64,000 nucleotides of DNA from Caenorhabditis elegans. Taxonomy: Eukaryota > Nematoda > Chromadorea > Rhabditida > Rhabditidae. Made by a program: the position numbers and the translations under genes. The notes under the pieces are model-generated. The model saw only the letters and a list, made by a program, of their open reading frames with translations. It was not told the DNA's origin and made no database searches. This document shows, piece after piece, positions 22,988 to 35,804 of this stretch; the stretch's first letter is position 1; the number at the start of each line of letters is the position of its first letter. The stretch is taken from positions 806,001-870,000 of the forward strand of contig NC_003282.8 in assembly GCF_000002985.6 (NCBI RefSeq), in the 5' to 3' direction.

Positions 22988-24371
22988 ATCTGTATTTTTA
23001 CATTTAAAAAGGCCTAGCAAGGCTTAAAAATCGATTTTTCAACGAGAAATTCAACATTTTTCAGGAAAAAACAACAAAAAAAGTTTTAGAGCGGAAAAGC
23101 TGGAAAAACCATTTCCGTTCAATTTTTCCCACATTTTTCAATTAAAAAAACTGTCGGTGACATCAAAAACCGCAATTTTCCCGGCAAAAATGCAACCATT
23201 TCAGAGAAAATTGCAAAAAAGCCAAAGCTTAACCGCCTGAAAAGCACCAAAGAACGTGCTTTCCAGAAAAATCCTCTATTCACGTGCGCACGGGTACAAA
23301 GACCAGACATGAGACAGATTTGGAGTAAATATCAACAATTTTTTCTGGGAAATGATGCAATTTTGGGAATTTTCGAGTTTTCGAAGGAAAAATTCGATTT
23401 TTATAGGATTTTTCTTGAAATTCAATTAATTTATTTCAATTTTCTGATATTTTAAATGATATTTAAAGTTTATTCGTTTTTTCCCGAATTTTTAAAGCAA
23501 AATTTCGAGGAAACTGCTACTTTTTCGATTTTCGGAGTAAAATGTTGCGATTTTCCTAGAAAAAAGAATGAGAATAGCAAAAAATCAGCTTCAAGCTCAT
23601 TATTCTTTGTGAATTATTTACATTTTCCTGTCGCCAATTGGTTTTTCGGTGGGAAACGCGAAATTACACGTATTTTCGTGTTTTTCTCATGTATTTTCGG
23701 TTATTTATGGTGTTTTCGGTGGAAAATCGAATCAATTAGTTGTTTTTCAAGCTGAAAGGCAAAAAAATTGAAGAAAACTGTGGAAAATTCGGAGAAAAAT
23801 GAGAAAAAACGATTGAAAATTAAATTAGAAAAAACTAAAATTCAAATGAGTAAAGGCGTGGCGAAACCCAAACGAAGAAATGAGCTATGCGCCTTTAAGT
23901 TCTACAGTAACTTTTTCATGAATTATGCGGAATTTTCATAGTTTTGTAGAGATTTTCAAGCAGAAATTATAATTTTTATAAAAATGACGCCATGTAATTT
24001 TTCGGAAAAAAAATTTAAAATAACAATACTTTCCCGTCGCCATTCAGTGGGAAATGCGCCTTTTGTGGGGCTTCCCACGATTTTTCTGGTTTTTCGTCGA
24101 AAATAATAATTACTAAACATAAAGTTGTTTTTCAATTTTTTAAATTCTAAAATTCTCGAAATAAATCTAGAGAAAAATTATAAACAAGCAAAACATAAAA
24201 TTTGCAAAATCGTGGTGAGACCAAATTATTTGCGTAATGTGCCTTTAAGTTCTACCGTAACATTTCAACGAATTTTCCGAATTTTTGAACGACTTTTTTA
24301 CATTTCGAGCAGAAATTGGGGTTTTTAAACAAAATTTCTAACATAAAAATTTAAAAATACAAGTGAAAATC

Positions 24372-24377
24372 TTTATT
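24372..24377 (-). terminator. Poly(A) signal AATAAA
   Basis: AATAAA on the minus strand begins 13 bases after the TGA of the MADF/BESS-like gene, in the expected place. Confidence 0.7.
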
Positions 24378-24390
24378 TTCGACAGAAAAA

Positions 24391-25896
24391 TCAATTAATT
24401 GTATCCAAAAAGTTATAAATCTTGCATTTGACCTCCATTTGTCTTTCTCGCGGAGTTTTATCCAAAAATCCGATTAAATGCTCCACAATATCAGAATATT
24501 TGGCGGGAATTTGTCGTTTAGTGGTATCTTCGGATTTTTTATCGATTACAGCGATCAGGCGATTTATCGATGAGTTTAGGTGCTCAATTGGCGCGGAAAG
24601 GGATGAAGAGGGGGACGGGGCTGGAAAAAAATAGATTTTCTTTTGAATTTTATGGCTTAGAAATCCAAAAACCAACCATCATTTATGGATTTTTGCCGGG
24701 CAAAATTGACAATTGTCTCTTCAAGGCTATTCGAATCGGCTTCTTTTAATTCGGAGGCTTCGATTTCCAGAAACCACATTTGTTGCATAAAAGGAAAGCG
24801 AATTTCGAATTCTTCCGAATAAATTCCGCTTGGTAGTTGCTCGATTCGGGCTTTTTCACGCTTATACTCGCTTGCAAGCTCAGTCCACAGTCGGGAAGCG
24901 TTTTCTCCTGAAAAAATTGAGTTTTGGGGGGACTAGTTTTGAATTTCCAAGCTAATTGGGAAAGTTAGGCCATCGAGCATTTTCTGAGATTTTCCGCCCT
25001 TTTTTGTGGTGGTTTCAGTTCAAAATATGGGTTCGCGGACTAGTTTTGGGTTTCTAGACCATTAACAGAAAAAGTTAGGTCAATGAGCTTTTTTGGGTGC
25101 TTTTCAGTATTTTCGCTACAAAATCTGATTTCATGGGCTTGTTTTTGAATTTCTAGGCCACCAACTGGGAAAGTTAGGCCATCTAGTAGTTTTTCTGATA
25201 CTTTCCGTAAAAGGGACTAGTTTGGGTTTCTAGGGCACCAAACAGAGAAATTAGGCCATCGAGTGTTTTTTGGGAACTTTTCAGTATTTTCGCTACAAAA
25301 TCTGATTTCAAGGACTATTTTTTGCAAACTTCTAGGCCACCGACTGAAAAGTTAGGACAGCCGACTTTTTTTAAGCAACGGTGGCCTAGAAATCACAAAA
25401 ACTAGTCCGCGTTTTCAAATTTCGTGGTTTTTATTAAGTTTTATCCAATTTCCCCGAGAAAAAGCAAATTTTTACCATTTTTCCGTGCCAAAAACTGGCA
25501 GCAAATTTCGATTTTGTCGAAAGTCGCGTGAACCAAATTTCCGTCAAAGTTTAGAGAATTCCGGCGGTCCCAAATAATTTGATTGTCTGATACTTGATGA
25601 ATGAAGAACTCGATGTCACGTTCTTCATACTGAAAAAGCGATTTTATCGGAAAATTTGAGCAAAAATACGATTTTTCCAACAAAACTTACACATTTAAAG
25701 CTAGAAAACGCGCAAATTTTCTTGGGCCGCCCGGATCTTGACCGTTTTGTCGGAATTCCAAATTCCAGCTCATTATTTTCGTCTTTAGGTGGCGTTTGGC
25801 TCATCTGAAATTAAATATTTGGCAATTTGACGAGAAATTCAAATTTCTACGTACTTCTGGCGATTTTTCAGTGATTTGTAGGGGAGAAGCAGACAT
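24391..25896 (-). CDS. MADF/BESS-like DNA-binding protein with AT-hook
   Basis: Five exons with matching phase: 25855-25896, 25691-25804, 25476-25629, 24677-24907, 24391-24620; 256 residues. Residues 1-52 are polar and contain RSGRPKKI, an AT-hook-like minor-groove binding motif. Residues about 55-150 resemble a MADF (Myb/SANT-like) domain: DIEFFIHQVSDNQIIWDRR, then FDKIEICCQFLA and RLWTELASEYKRE, giving the spaced tryptophans and the terminal WxxLxxxYxRE of the family. The C-terminus (PAKYSDIVEHLIGFLDKTPR, then KCKIYNFLDTI) resembles the short BESS interaction motif. Such proteins are usually nuclear transcription regulators; the target is unknown. An AATAAA follows the stop. Exon structure is firm; the domain assignment rests on pattern and not on a search. 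Confidence 0.8.
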
Positions 25897-26313
25897 TTTT
25901 AGTAGGAAATCTTGAAAATTTTATATTTTGAGAGAAAGTTTTCAAATTTTCGAAAGGAAATAACTTGTTTTTATCGGTTTTAGTGGTGTAAAAAATAAAA
26001 ATTAGCGATAATAAATTGGAAAATACATTTTTCCACTCGAAATTAAATTTTAATCCGGTGGATTTAGATTATTTTCAACTTTTTCGGTGGAAAACTGGTT
26101 TTTTTGAAAAGAAAAACTACTAGGAAAATTTAAATTTGAACGTATTGTGAGCTTTTAAATACCTGAAACTCAATTAAAAATCGTCTAAATCCAGTAACAA
26201 GCAGTTCGTGGCAAAACCAAACCGAAAAAATTTGCCGTGTCCCTTTAAAAATGTTTTTTGTACCACTAACTCATTATACGAATAAAACAAGGTAGTCCAC
26301 GATTAAATTTCAG

Positions 26314-27330
26314 AAAAGTCAGTTGGAGGAAATGTATGGGAAAAGTTAGACGACGATCAAGTGACCAGAGTAAATTGGGACGAAGTTGAGTTGGACTCTT
26401 TCGGGTTGGGATTCGGAGAATTGAGATACGCAAGGATGCTGATGTCCATCAGAGAAGATGTAGTTGAAGCAACTTCATCGATTGTGCCAGAGAAGATCCA
26501 TTCCGATGCTCGTAATTTTTCCTTGGTTACAAGTTCCTCACAAGTCCGTTCACCCTTGTATTTGAAAAGCTTGGATGCTGACGGAGAAGATAATTCTACA
26601 GTTGAGAAACAAATAACACATTCGAAGAAAGTAGCTGATACGGAATTAGACAGAAGCCTGGAATGTTTGAAAGAGAACGAGAACGACGTAAAGACAAACG
26701 GTGAAGTGGAACTTTCCGCTGTTGAGGATGCTTTAATTCAAGTTGTACCAGAAGTCTCCGAGAACCAAAATCCTCGAAAAATCGGACCCTACGATTTTGA
26801 TCAACATGCCAACTTCTTAAATTCCTGAAATCGAAAAATCTGTAAACCAAGCGTGCTCTATAAACTCTTCCGTGAATTCAAAACCAAAATGAATTCCACA
26901 TTGGATGAGAGAACACTACAGAATAATATCCGTTACAACCTTTGCCAGACAATTCTTAGTTCGGAGTACGACGATGAGGATAAATAAAGTGACAATGCGT
27001 TTTGGTGCTAGTGTCAGGAAGGATAATGATGATTTTTGGCGCAGGTGGGTTCAGAACTTTTTTAAAAGTTTAAATAAAAAGTTCAAAAAGCTTAGATCAG
27101 CAAAAGTAATTTCAGAGATCAAAAATTCGCAACCGTCAAATTGGACCAGTATTCAAGAGTAATCTACTACAAGTCGGACACGCTTTCGCTGAAAGGACAT
27201 CATCCAACTGGAAACTTCCACGAGAAGAAGTGGATAGCAAAACCGAAAGTGACCTACACCAGAACCAACCACGTTAAATGGCATTTTTTTATATATCACT
27301 TACACGAAAATAAAAAGAATTCCCGAAAAA
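26314..27330 (+). pseudogene. Decayed, unidentified coding relic
   Basis: After the acceptor ATTTCAG at 26307-26313 a frame is open to a TGA at 26826-26828. It starts KSVGGNVWEKLDDDQ and is acidic, with good worm codon character but no initiating ATG in the exon. The same frame continues past the stop with protein-like sequence (KPSVLYKLFREFKTKM) to a TAA near 26988, and a further fragment (27141-27338 region) contains GHHPTGNFHEKKWIAKPKV in another frame. This looks like a gene broken by a stop and frameshifts, or a retrocopy, since no intron is evident over about 1 kb. Family not recognised. It is flanked on both sides by the same dispersed repeat (about 26211-26260 and 27370-27410). It could also be a live gene whose upstream exon I failed to find. 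Confidence 0.4.
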
Positions 27331-27339
27331 CGCCTTAAA

Positions 27340-29776
27340 AATACAAATTCTATGTCCAAATTTTGACAAAACAGTTTCGTGGCGAGACCCAAAGTCTGCG
27401 GTGTCCCTTTAAGGAGTTGTATAGTTTTTTTTTGAAAAGTTAAGTTTTCTTTCGCCTAAAAACTATAGTTTCGCGGAATGAAAATTTTCAGAAATCTCCA
27501 AAAAAGAAAAAAAAGAGCGAGATCGGATTTATTTTTCAAAAAAATTTTCTCGCTTTCGCCACAGAGACGTGTCTCTCTCCGTGTGTGTGGAAAAATAAAT
27601 TTTTTTTCGAAAAACATGTCATGCCTGACTACTTCTCTCTATTTTCCCCCAATTTTCCCTCTTTTCTCTATTTTTCATCCGTGAAAATGCATGGAAAATC
27701 GACGAAATGGGGGGAAGCGGAGTAGAGAAAAAGAGAAAAAAAAGTGAAATTTCGTAAAACCCGCCGTTTTCTGTTTGTGTCGCCCCCATTTTTCGGCGGG
27801 CGAAATGGGTGGAAAAATAGAGAAAAATAAATGGAAAAAGACTGGATTATAAATAGGATGGTGGACTGAAAAATAAGGAGAAAATGGGAAATTTTCGCAT
27901 TTTTTCATGGGGAAAATGGTGAGAACTTGAAAATTTTCATAGAAAATAAAGCAGTATGAAAAAAAGTGAATAATCGAATTTTTGGAAAAAAAAATTGGCA
28001 AAAATTCACAAAAATTAATTTTTAAATAAAAAATTCAAATAAGCGTAAGCCTAGGCCAAAGCCTAAGCCTAACCATAAGCCTACAAAAAAAGTTGGACTG
28101 AAAATTAAGGAGAAATACGAAAATTTTCGCATTTTTTCATGGAAAAATGGAAAATTGGACAAACCATGGGGATTTTGAACAAAAAGTGGGAATTTTTTGG
28201 ATTTTTTTTTTGAAAAATTCGAACTTTTTTGGGGAAAAAATCAAAAATTTTGTTATTGTCTGAAGAAAAAAAAAATTTTTTTTTAGTTTCAGAAATTCAA
28301 TTTCTTTTTTGTTTTTGTTGCGAAAATTTGAATTTTTCGTTAAAAAAAAATTTCAGAATTAAAATTTTAAACCTAAAAAAATTTCGAAAAATTCAAATGT
28401 TTTGCTCGAAACACCTAAAAAGTCGCATTTCTATACGTTTTTTGTTAAAATTTTCAATTAAAAAACCAAAAAATTGGTGGCCTAATTTTTGGCGGCCGAG
28501 AAACCCAAAATTATTCCCAATTTTTATTTTTTTTTTGGCAGAAATGCTATAGTCTTTGGCGATTAAGGAGAAAATTTAGGAAAAAATTGAATTTCCCATC
28601 GAAATTCAATTAATTTCCGCCAATTTCTCTCCTTTACACTACGAAAAAACCGGATTTTTCGCCGACAAATGTAATTTTTCATATCGAAATTTTATTGGGA
28701 AATCAAATTTTCTTAAGAAAAACCAGTTTTCAGAAGAAAATATTGAATTTTTGCCTAAAAAATTGGGGGACTAGTTTTGCAGTTTTCTAGGTCACCAAAA
28801 AAAGTTAGGCCATCAATTTTATCACATATTCAGTGTAAAATTAAGAATATGGAGTAGATTTGCGAGTTTCTAGGCCACCAATGGGAAAAGTTAGGCCACC
28901 ATTTTTTCGGCAAAAGAATCCATTTTTATCGGAAAAAAACAAATTTTCTAAAATTTTGGTGGCCTAGAAATCCAAAAGTAGTCTTTATTTTTGGGGTTTT
29001 TTTGTCAAAAAAAAAAGAAAAATCCTTATTTTCGATTGGAAATTCATTAATTTTCGGTTAAACTTTTTCGAAAAAAAAAGGAAAAATAATATAATATGCA
29101 ATGAATATTAAAAAAATTACAAAAAAAAACATTGATTTGGCAGGACGAATGGGTTGAGGGAAACCAGTACAAGCGACTAAAATTCGGGATTTTTTGGGTG
29201 AAAAATCGATAAAATTGGCACAGATATATCATTTTTAAAACGGGGATTTCTGGAAATGGGGGGAAATATTTTTAAAAAAATCTGGATAAATTCGGTGGGA
29301 AATGTGGGAAATTATAGGGGTTTCAAGCGAAAAAATTGAATTTTTTTTTTGAAATTCAGATTTTTTAGCCATAAAATTGCTAAAATTCTCAAAAATCAAA
29401 AAAAAAATTTATTTTGAAAATTCAGAAAAAGTCTAGTTTTTTTTCGAATGTAATTTCGAAATTTTACTTTTTTTTTCAGAAAAAGTAGAAAACTTTCCAT
29501 TTTCTAGAGAAACGGAGATTTTTGCAGAAAAACATGAAAAATGTTCTGAAATTTCAGAAATTTTCACTAAAAACTGCCAAAAATTAGAATTCGATTTTTT
29601 TTTGAAAGAAAATTCCATAATTATCTGAAAAGTTGGTTTTTTTTTTTAAATTTTTGAATACAATTTTTCGTTTAAAAACTGTTAAAGATTCGGATTTTCC
29701 CGTAAAATAAGTCAATTTCCAAGAAAAAAAATCAATTTTTCACTAGAAACCCTCAAAATTTCTCAAAATCGATAAT
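27340..29776. other. Intergenic, no gene seen
   Basis: AT-rich sequence with a short GCCTAA tract (28045-28085) and several TTAGGCCACCAA repeats (28750-28990). Open frames are F/K-rich products of A and T runs without splice signals. Confidence 0.5.
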
Positions 29777-29781
29777 TTATT
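29776..29781 (-). terminator. Poly(A) signal AATAAA overlapping the small HSP stop
   Basis: The minus strand reads CAATAAATTATC, so the hexamer shares bases with the TAA at 29779-29777; the 3' UTR must be very short. Confidence 0.6.
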
Positions 29782-32560
29782 GCTTCTGTTGCTCGGCGGA
29801 TGTGTTAATAACTTTAATCTGAATCGGACGAGCTCCTTCTTGTTTCGGCTCCGGTGCTTTTGCATCAATAGTCAAATGACCATCAGCAGTGAGCTGAGAT
29901 TGAACAGATTCCGGTGCGACGGCTTTTGGAAGTGGAAAGCGACGTTTGAAGGTTGATTCGATGGTTCCATAGGTATCTTCCTTTTCTCCATGCGATCCTT
30001 CAACGATTATGTTGTTATCGACGACGGTTACCTGCAAAAAAATCAAACTTTGGGGGGAGAATTCATAAAAATTCTAAATATTATATATCTGTAGAACAAT
30101 TTTTAAAATTGAAATTTTTATTTCAAAAATTTCTAGCACATTTTTTTTTCTTTTTTCCTGAAAAATACGAAATTCCACACCTTTTATTTTGAAATTTTCA
30201 AAAAAAAATCGTATTTTTTAAAATTTAATTTGGCGAAAAAACTGAAATTTCACCAAATTTTCAGAAGTTTTTTTTATAGAAAAAATCAGAATTTACGATT
30301 TTCTTAAAATACATGTATAATTTTGAAATTTTACAGTTGTAAAAGACTAAATTTTTGAGAAAAATATTGAAGCTGTTTTCAAATGTATTTTTTCAGGAAA
30401 AAACACCAAATATTTCCAAAAATTTTAATGTTTCTTTTTCGCATAAAAATTCAATTTTATTTGTTTTTCGTCGAAAAATACAACATCTGTAATTTTTTCA
30501 ATGCTTTTTATGGAAAATTTTAGTTTCTCCTATAGAAAAAAATTTCCATCAATTGAATCGTTCAATTTCCAGAATTATTTCTTGAAAATTTTGTGGTTTT
30601 TGAAAAAAACAATTTTTTTCTGATTCAAGCAAATTTTCCGATTTTTTAAAAAGCAAAATTTGAAAATTAAAAAAAAAACTAAACTCAAAAATTACCAAAA
30701 TAAAAATATAAAATTCAAAAAAATTACTAGAAACTGTTGAAAATCGAAAATTTTCCCAAAAAACTTTTTTTTCAGATTTAAAATAATCCAGAAATCGTGA
30801 GAAAAAGTCAATTTTCAAGGTTTTCTACAGATTGTTTGATTTTTTTTTGAAAATAATAATTTTTCATTCAATTTGTAACATTTTCGTGGTTTGCTTCGAA
30901 TTTTCCAGATTTTCCGTCTAAAAGCCTGAAAATACCTTTAACGAATCAGCATCATACTTGGAAACGTCCAAAATCGCATGAAAACTAGTATTCGTGACAC
31001 GAATTGATGTCAGATTTCCATTTTGACTTCCAACAACCGATGGGCTCGAAATTGCAAGATTTGGAAAGTTGGAGAGCATCGAAGAGTGGATATTGCCGAG
31101 GTCCTGTGAAGCAAAATTTCATTAAAATTTTTTTCGGTTTATCGGTTTTTTCAAAGTCAAATAATCCTTTAAAAAATGAAAATTAAGAAAAAAACAATAT
31201 TTTTTAAAAGTTTTTTAAATTAACTGTTTCCCAGAATTTTCATCAAAAATTTGAAACCCGTATTTTTTCCGATTTTAATAAAATAAAATCATTATTTTAA
31301 GCCGATAAATACAATTTTAAATTAATTTTTCAAAAATTTCAAATTTTGAAAAAAAAAAGTCAAATTGTATGTCTTTTTTTTTATTTTCGGGAAACATTTT
31401 TTACCGGCATTCCTGGAATTGCAGTATGAGTTTGCGTGGTGACACGAACATTTGGAGATCCTTCCTCGATGACCTGCAAAAAAAATTTATACATTTTTGA
31501 GGGGAAAATCTGAAAGTTATAGAAAAAATATTTCCATAATTTTCGGAATTTTTGAAAAAATTAAAAAAAAACATTTTCGTTAAAAAAATTCACTTTTTCA
31601 AATTTTTTAAAGAACACACTTCAATTTTTTTTAAATAAGAAAATTATGCAAAAAAATCAATTGTTAATGATTTCTTGAGAAAAATTGCAACTTTTGAAGA
31701 AAAAAGGTTTGTTTAATCTTTGAAAAATATTTAATTTAACTATAAGAAAAATGTTTTCCAAAAATAAAATAAAAACCTTTTTTTTCAAAAGTTTCTAAAT
31801 TTTTACTCAATAAATCAATAAAAATTGATATTTTTTTCAAAAAATTTTCAAATTTTCCACTGAAAAGCTTGTAATATTTTTTTTTTTTCAAAAAATTTAA
31901 AAATATAAATTTATACATTCAAAAAAAAAATTGCAAAAATCACAGAATTCCTCTGGGAATTTTCAAATTTCAAGAAAATCGGTGTCTGTCACATCTAGCA
32001 AAAAAAGGAGTAAAACGAAGACAAAGTGACCAATTTTTTGGCGTTTTTTTCGGAACATTTTAAACGTTTTTCTGCGATTTTTTTTTAGTTAATCCAAAAT
32101 TTATTCGAAATTAGCCAATTTTCTGAAGAAAAAAAAATCGAATTTTCACAATTTTTAACGTTTTCCCAAACGTTTTTGAACATTTTTCAAAAAAATTATA
32201 TAATTTTTTCTTAAATTTTTTTTCAATTTCAAGTGATTTTTTCAACAAAAACTGAATTTCCCCTTTTTTTAAATAAAAATTCAATTTTCTGGGTTTTTCT
32301 TCGATTTTTCGAGAAAAAATGTACTTCTGTAAAAGTCAATTTTTCTTCAATTTTTGGTTATTTTTTTCCACTTTTTTCTATTTCTCTATTTTCCATCATT
32401 TTTTGTTCAAAAAATTCACCTTTTTCTCATAAGTCCGATTGTAGGAGCTTGTAGTGTTGAACGTAGCCATATTATTGCTGCTCCGTGCTCTTAATTTTTC
32501 AAATCGTTCAGAAATCTCGGCAAGATCTTTTGTTGGAGTATTTTGGGTGGTAGAAGCCAT
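29777..32560 (-). CDS. Small heat-shock protein (alpha-crystallin domain)
   Basis: ATP-independent cytosolic chaperone of the Hsp20 family. Four phase-0 exons: 32420-32560, 31405-31473, 30936-31103, 29777-30031; 210 residues. Residues 1-99 form a variable N-terminal region (MASTTQNTPTKDLAEISERF...) with no signal peptide. The alpha-crystallin domain spans about 100-190: SIRVTNTSFHAILDVSKYD, VTVVDNNIIVEGSH, FKRRFPLPKAV, and the family signature around ADGHLTIDAKAP. A C-terminal IQIKVI provides the I-x-I/V contact used in oligomer assembly. The tail QQKQ is followed by TAA that overlaps AATAAA. Similar in layout to worm HSP-25. No clear run of alternating NGAAN heat-shock elements is visible upstream, so heat induction is not supported by sequence. 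A GATAAG site lies about 100 bases upstream of the start. Family call is firm. Confidence 0.93.
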
Positions 32561-35500
32561 AGTTTTGGGAGAGTTACTGGGGGTATCAAAATGAGTTGAG
32601 TAGGACGAGTTGTGTGCTCTCAGGTGCTCCGCGGAGCTCCACCCATATTTCTTAAGCGAGATAAGAAAAAAAAAATGAAAAAAAAAGTCGTTAAAAATGT
32701 CAAAACATCTGCATTTTTCCGCGGATTTTTTAGGATAAAGTTCACATAAATCTATGTAAATTTTAAAATTTTCCCCAATTTTTCACCAGATTTTTCCCAC
32801 TTTTTTCAATGTGCTCTCGGAGCAACCCCCGATCAGTTGGAGAACGACACGAGATATCTCATCTCCCCCTTGCTACGACATATGTATACACTAAAACTCC
32901 CACACGAGATTGGGGGGAGAGAGAACGGGGAAGTGTGATGAATCAGATGGGATGAAGCTATCATCGAGAAGAGATTTTTGGTAGGTATATTGATTGAGGA
33001 GGAAAAAATTTGTGGAAAAATTCGAGAAAATAGCTAGAAATTAACTTCAGGAAATAGATTTTGCTGCAAAACTACAATTGAACTTTTAAAGGTGGAGTAC
33101 CAAAATTTGAAAAAAAATTGTTTTTTTTTTACCAAAAATGGTCCAAAACTACCAAATTTCGTAATGTACGTTCTGAGAATGCCTCAAAAAAAAGTTATGG
33201 CAGCAGCTCAAATTTTTGGAAAAAGTAGTCAATTTTTAGCTAAAATCTCAAATTTTGGCAATTTTTCAGCGCTCATTTTTTGGTGTAATTTTTGAAAAAT
33301 TTCCACAAAAACACTTTTAATTTAAATTTTATAATTTATTCCCCAAATCCCTATAAGTATATTCTAAAAGCCGATTAAAATTGAAATTCTGAAAATTGCA
33401 CAAAAAAATGTGCAAAATCACAATTTGCGGAAAATTTTCGGCAATCCCCGTTTTTCCGGCGAATTCGGCAAATCAGCGCTTTTCTAATTTGCCGGAAATT
33501 TTCAATTCCGGCAATTTACCGATTTGCCGGAAATTTTAAATTCCGGCAATTTACCGATCTGCCGGAAATTTTCAATTGCGACCATTTTGCCGGCAAATTC
33601 GGAATATCGGCAATTTGCCTGCTTGTCGATTTGACGGAAATTTTCAATTCCGGCAATTTTCCGATTTGCCGGAAATTTTCAATTCTGACAATTTACCGAT
33701 TTGCCGGAAATTTTAAATTCCGGCAATTTACCGATCTGCCGGAAATTTTCAATTCCGACAATTTGCCGGCAAATTCGGAATATCGGCAATTTGCCTGCTT
33801 GTCGATTTGACGGAAATTTTCAATTCCGGCAATTTTCCGATTTCCCGGAATTTTTATTTTTGACCGAAAATTTTCCCTATTTCCCCCAAATTTTGCTCTC
33901 AGAGCACAAAAATTCCTTAAATAAACCACAAAAAGGGTGTTAAGAACATCAGATCAAAGGGAAACAGGCAACATTTACCGCCGACGTACGTAACATAATA
34001 CCTCCCCAAATTTCTTATCACTCTTATTTTTCTAGAACATTTCAAAATGGTCAGAAATTTGTGAAATTCTTGATTTTCAAGAGGAAAAAACGGGGAAAAG
34101 TGTGTTGGCGGGGTGGAAAAATGTGATGATGTGATGAAATAATACGATTAAAATGCAAATTTTTATTCGGAAAAATTGGTTTACAGGGGGGAAAATGGGG
34201 GAGAAATGTGCGGAAAATCGACTTTCATCTCAAATGAAAAACTGACTTAGAAATGGAAAAATGTCAGATTTTTCGACATTTTTTTCCAGGAAAAACCACT
34301 TTTCACACGTTTTTAAAGTGAATTTCCCGAAATTTTGAAGAGAAAATCGGAATTTCTGGAAAGTTTTCCAGAAAAGCCCGATTTTTCGTCAATTTTCTCC
34401 AGGAAAAACCAAACGTAACGTGAAATTCCTCGAAATATTGAAGAAAATCCGAATTCCAGACAATTTTCTGGTGAAAAAAAACGAGAAACTCGTAATTTAT
34501 CAGACAAATTACTTGAAAATGTCAGAAAATTTTATTTCTCGTCAATTTTTTTCGGAAAATCTACTTTTAACACGTGTTTAAAGTGAAATTCCCGAAATTT
34601 TGAAGAAAAAATCGGAATTTCTTGAAAGATTTCCAGAGAATCCCAATTTTCGTCATTTTTCTACAGGAAAACTACTCTTAATAGGTTTTAAAAGTGAAAT
34701 TCCTCGAAATGTTGAAGAAAATCCAACTTCAGACAATTTTTCGGCGAGCCATTAATCATCGGAATTTTTGAAGAAATTGCCAGAAAATCGCATTTTTGGT
34801 CAATTTTCTTCAGGAAAAACTGCTTTTATTAAGGTAAAAACTGATCATCAGGCCAATTTTTAAGGGAAAATTGGGAAAAATGATAAATTTTCCAATTTTC
34901 AGACGAATTTTTAGGATTTTGCGTAAAAACACGAAGAAAAATGTAGTTTGTGCCAATTTTCAAGAAAAATGCCAAGAAAAAGGTGTCGAAAAGAGAATTG
35001 TTGGTCCTCCAAGCTGTGTTGTTGTTTCTTCTTTTCAAAAACTTGCTTCTTTTTGTGCTCCATTTTGTCCCATTGAGCACCGCCCGTCTGCTCTCACAGC
35101 AGGTGGTTCCCGTGGAGGAGGCGTAGGCGTAAGGCTCATCAGCTGGTTGAGTTGGGTTCCAGTAAAAAATTCCAGAAAAAATTGGGAAATTTTGGAAGAA
35201 AAACAAGGTATTCTGATCAGAAATCCTTAAAAATAGTTAAAACTCCAAATTTTATAGGAAATAGCTATTTTTACAATAAAAATTCACTTTTTATCGGTAG
35301 TAATGGATGTTTTCATCGTTTTTCCACTGAAAAATCTGGGAAATTTCAATTTTGCAAGAAAATTCCTCGAAAAATCGGGCTTTCAGTGATTTCTAAGCTG
35401 AAAATCCACGTTTTTCGATTTAAAAATCCGATTTTCCAGCATTTCGAGTGTTTTCGCCGCGTTTTCACTGAAAAATCCAAGAAGTCCACATTTTGAGAGA

Positions 35501-35804
35501 CAAAGTCTAAAGAACTCAGTTTACAAGGAAAACTCACCAAAAAATCCGCTTTTTCATAGTAAAAACGACTAAAAATCGGGGTTTAATGCCAAAAGTCCAC
35601 AGTTTAGTTGGAAATCTGTGAGAAATACGGAAATCCGACAATTTTTTAACCAGAATATGCGAAATAAGTCAGAAAACAGTACAAAAAAGGGTGGAAAAAG
35701 CTGTGGAAACGTGAAAAAAACGCAATTAAAACCAATTTTACGCCTGAAAATCGGTCAAAAAGTGTATTTTTCCGGAAATTTTTTATTTTTCAACTTTTTC
35801 GCAG
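32561..35804. other. Intergenic; promoter side of the small HSP gene, then repeats
   Basis: 32561-32960 is relatively GC-rich and holds GATAAG at 32660-32665; it is the likely promoter of the small HSP gene. 33085-33300 contains the common worm repeat AAAGGTGGAGTACC. 33440-33850 is a tandem repeat. 34200-35000 is AT-rich intron-like sequence. 35020-35165 has a minus-strand frame with strongly biased codons (see findings). Confidence 0.5.
33440..33850. repeat. Tandem repeat of TTTGCCGGAAATTTTCAATTC units
   Basis: Short units of about 30-50 bases built on TTGCCGGAAATTTTCAATT are themselves arranged in a higher-order repeat of about 177 bases: CGGCAATTTACCGATCTGCC occurs at 33544 and 33721, each followed by the same GGAATATCGGCAATTTGCCT. 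Confidence 0.85.

Larger units (their letters stand above)
18942..24390. other. Intergenic, repeat-rich, no gene seen
   Basis: Contains two long palindromes (19130-19615, 19631-20166), a foldback element (20521-21388), an AT dinucleotide run followed by CTCTGCGTCTCT (about 22540-22566), and a telomere-like tract (22889-22987). 22560-22750 is less AT-rich and could be regulatory, but no gene signature is recognised. Open frames here lack splice sites or protein character. Confidence 0.5.

Noticed and set aside
32561..32960. Heat-shock elements upstream of the small HSP gene
   Set aside because: I looked for three or more alternating GAA/TTC pentamers and found none convincing; scattered GAA and TTC are expected by base composition.
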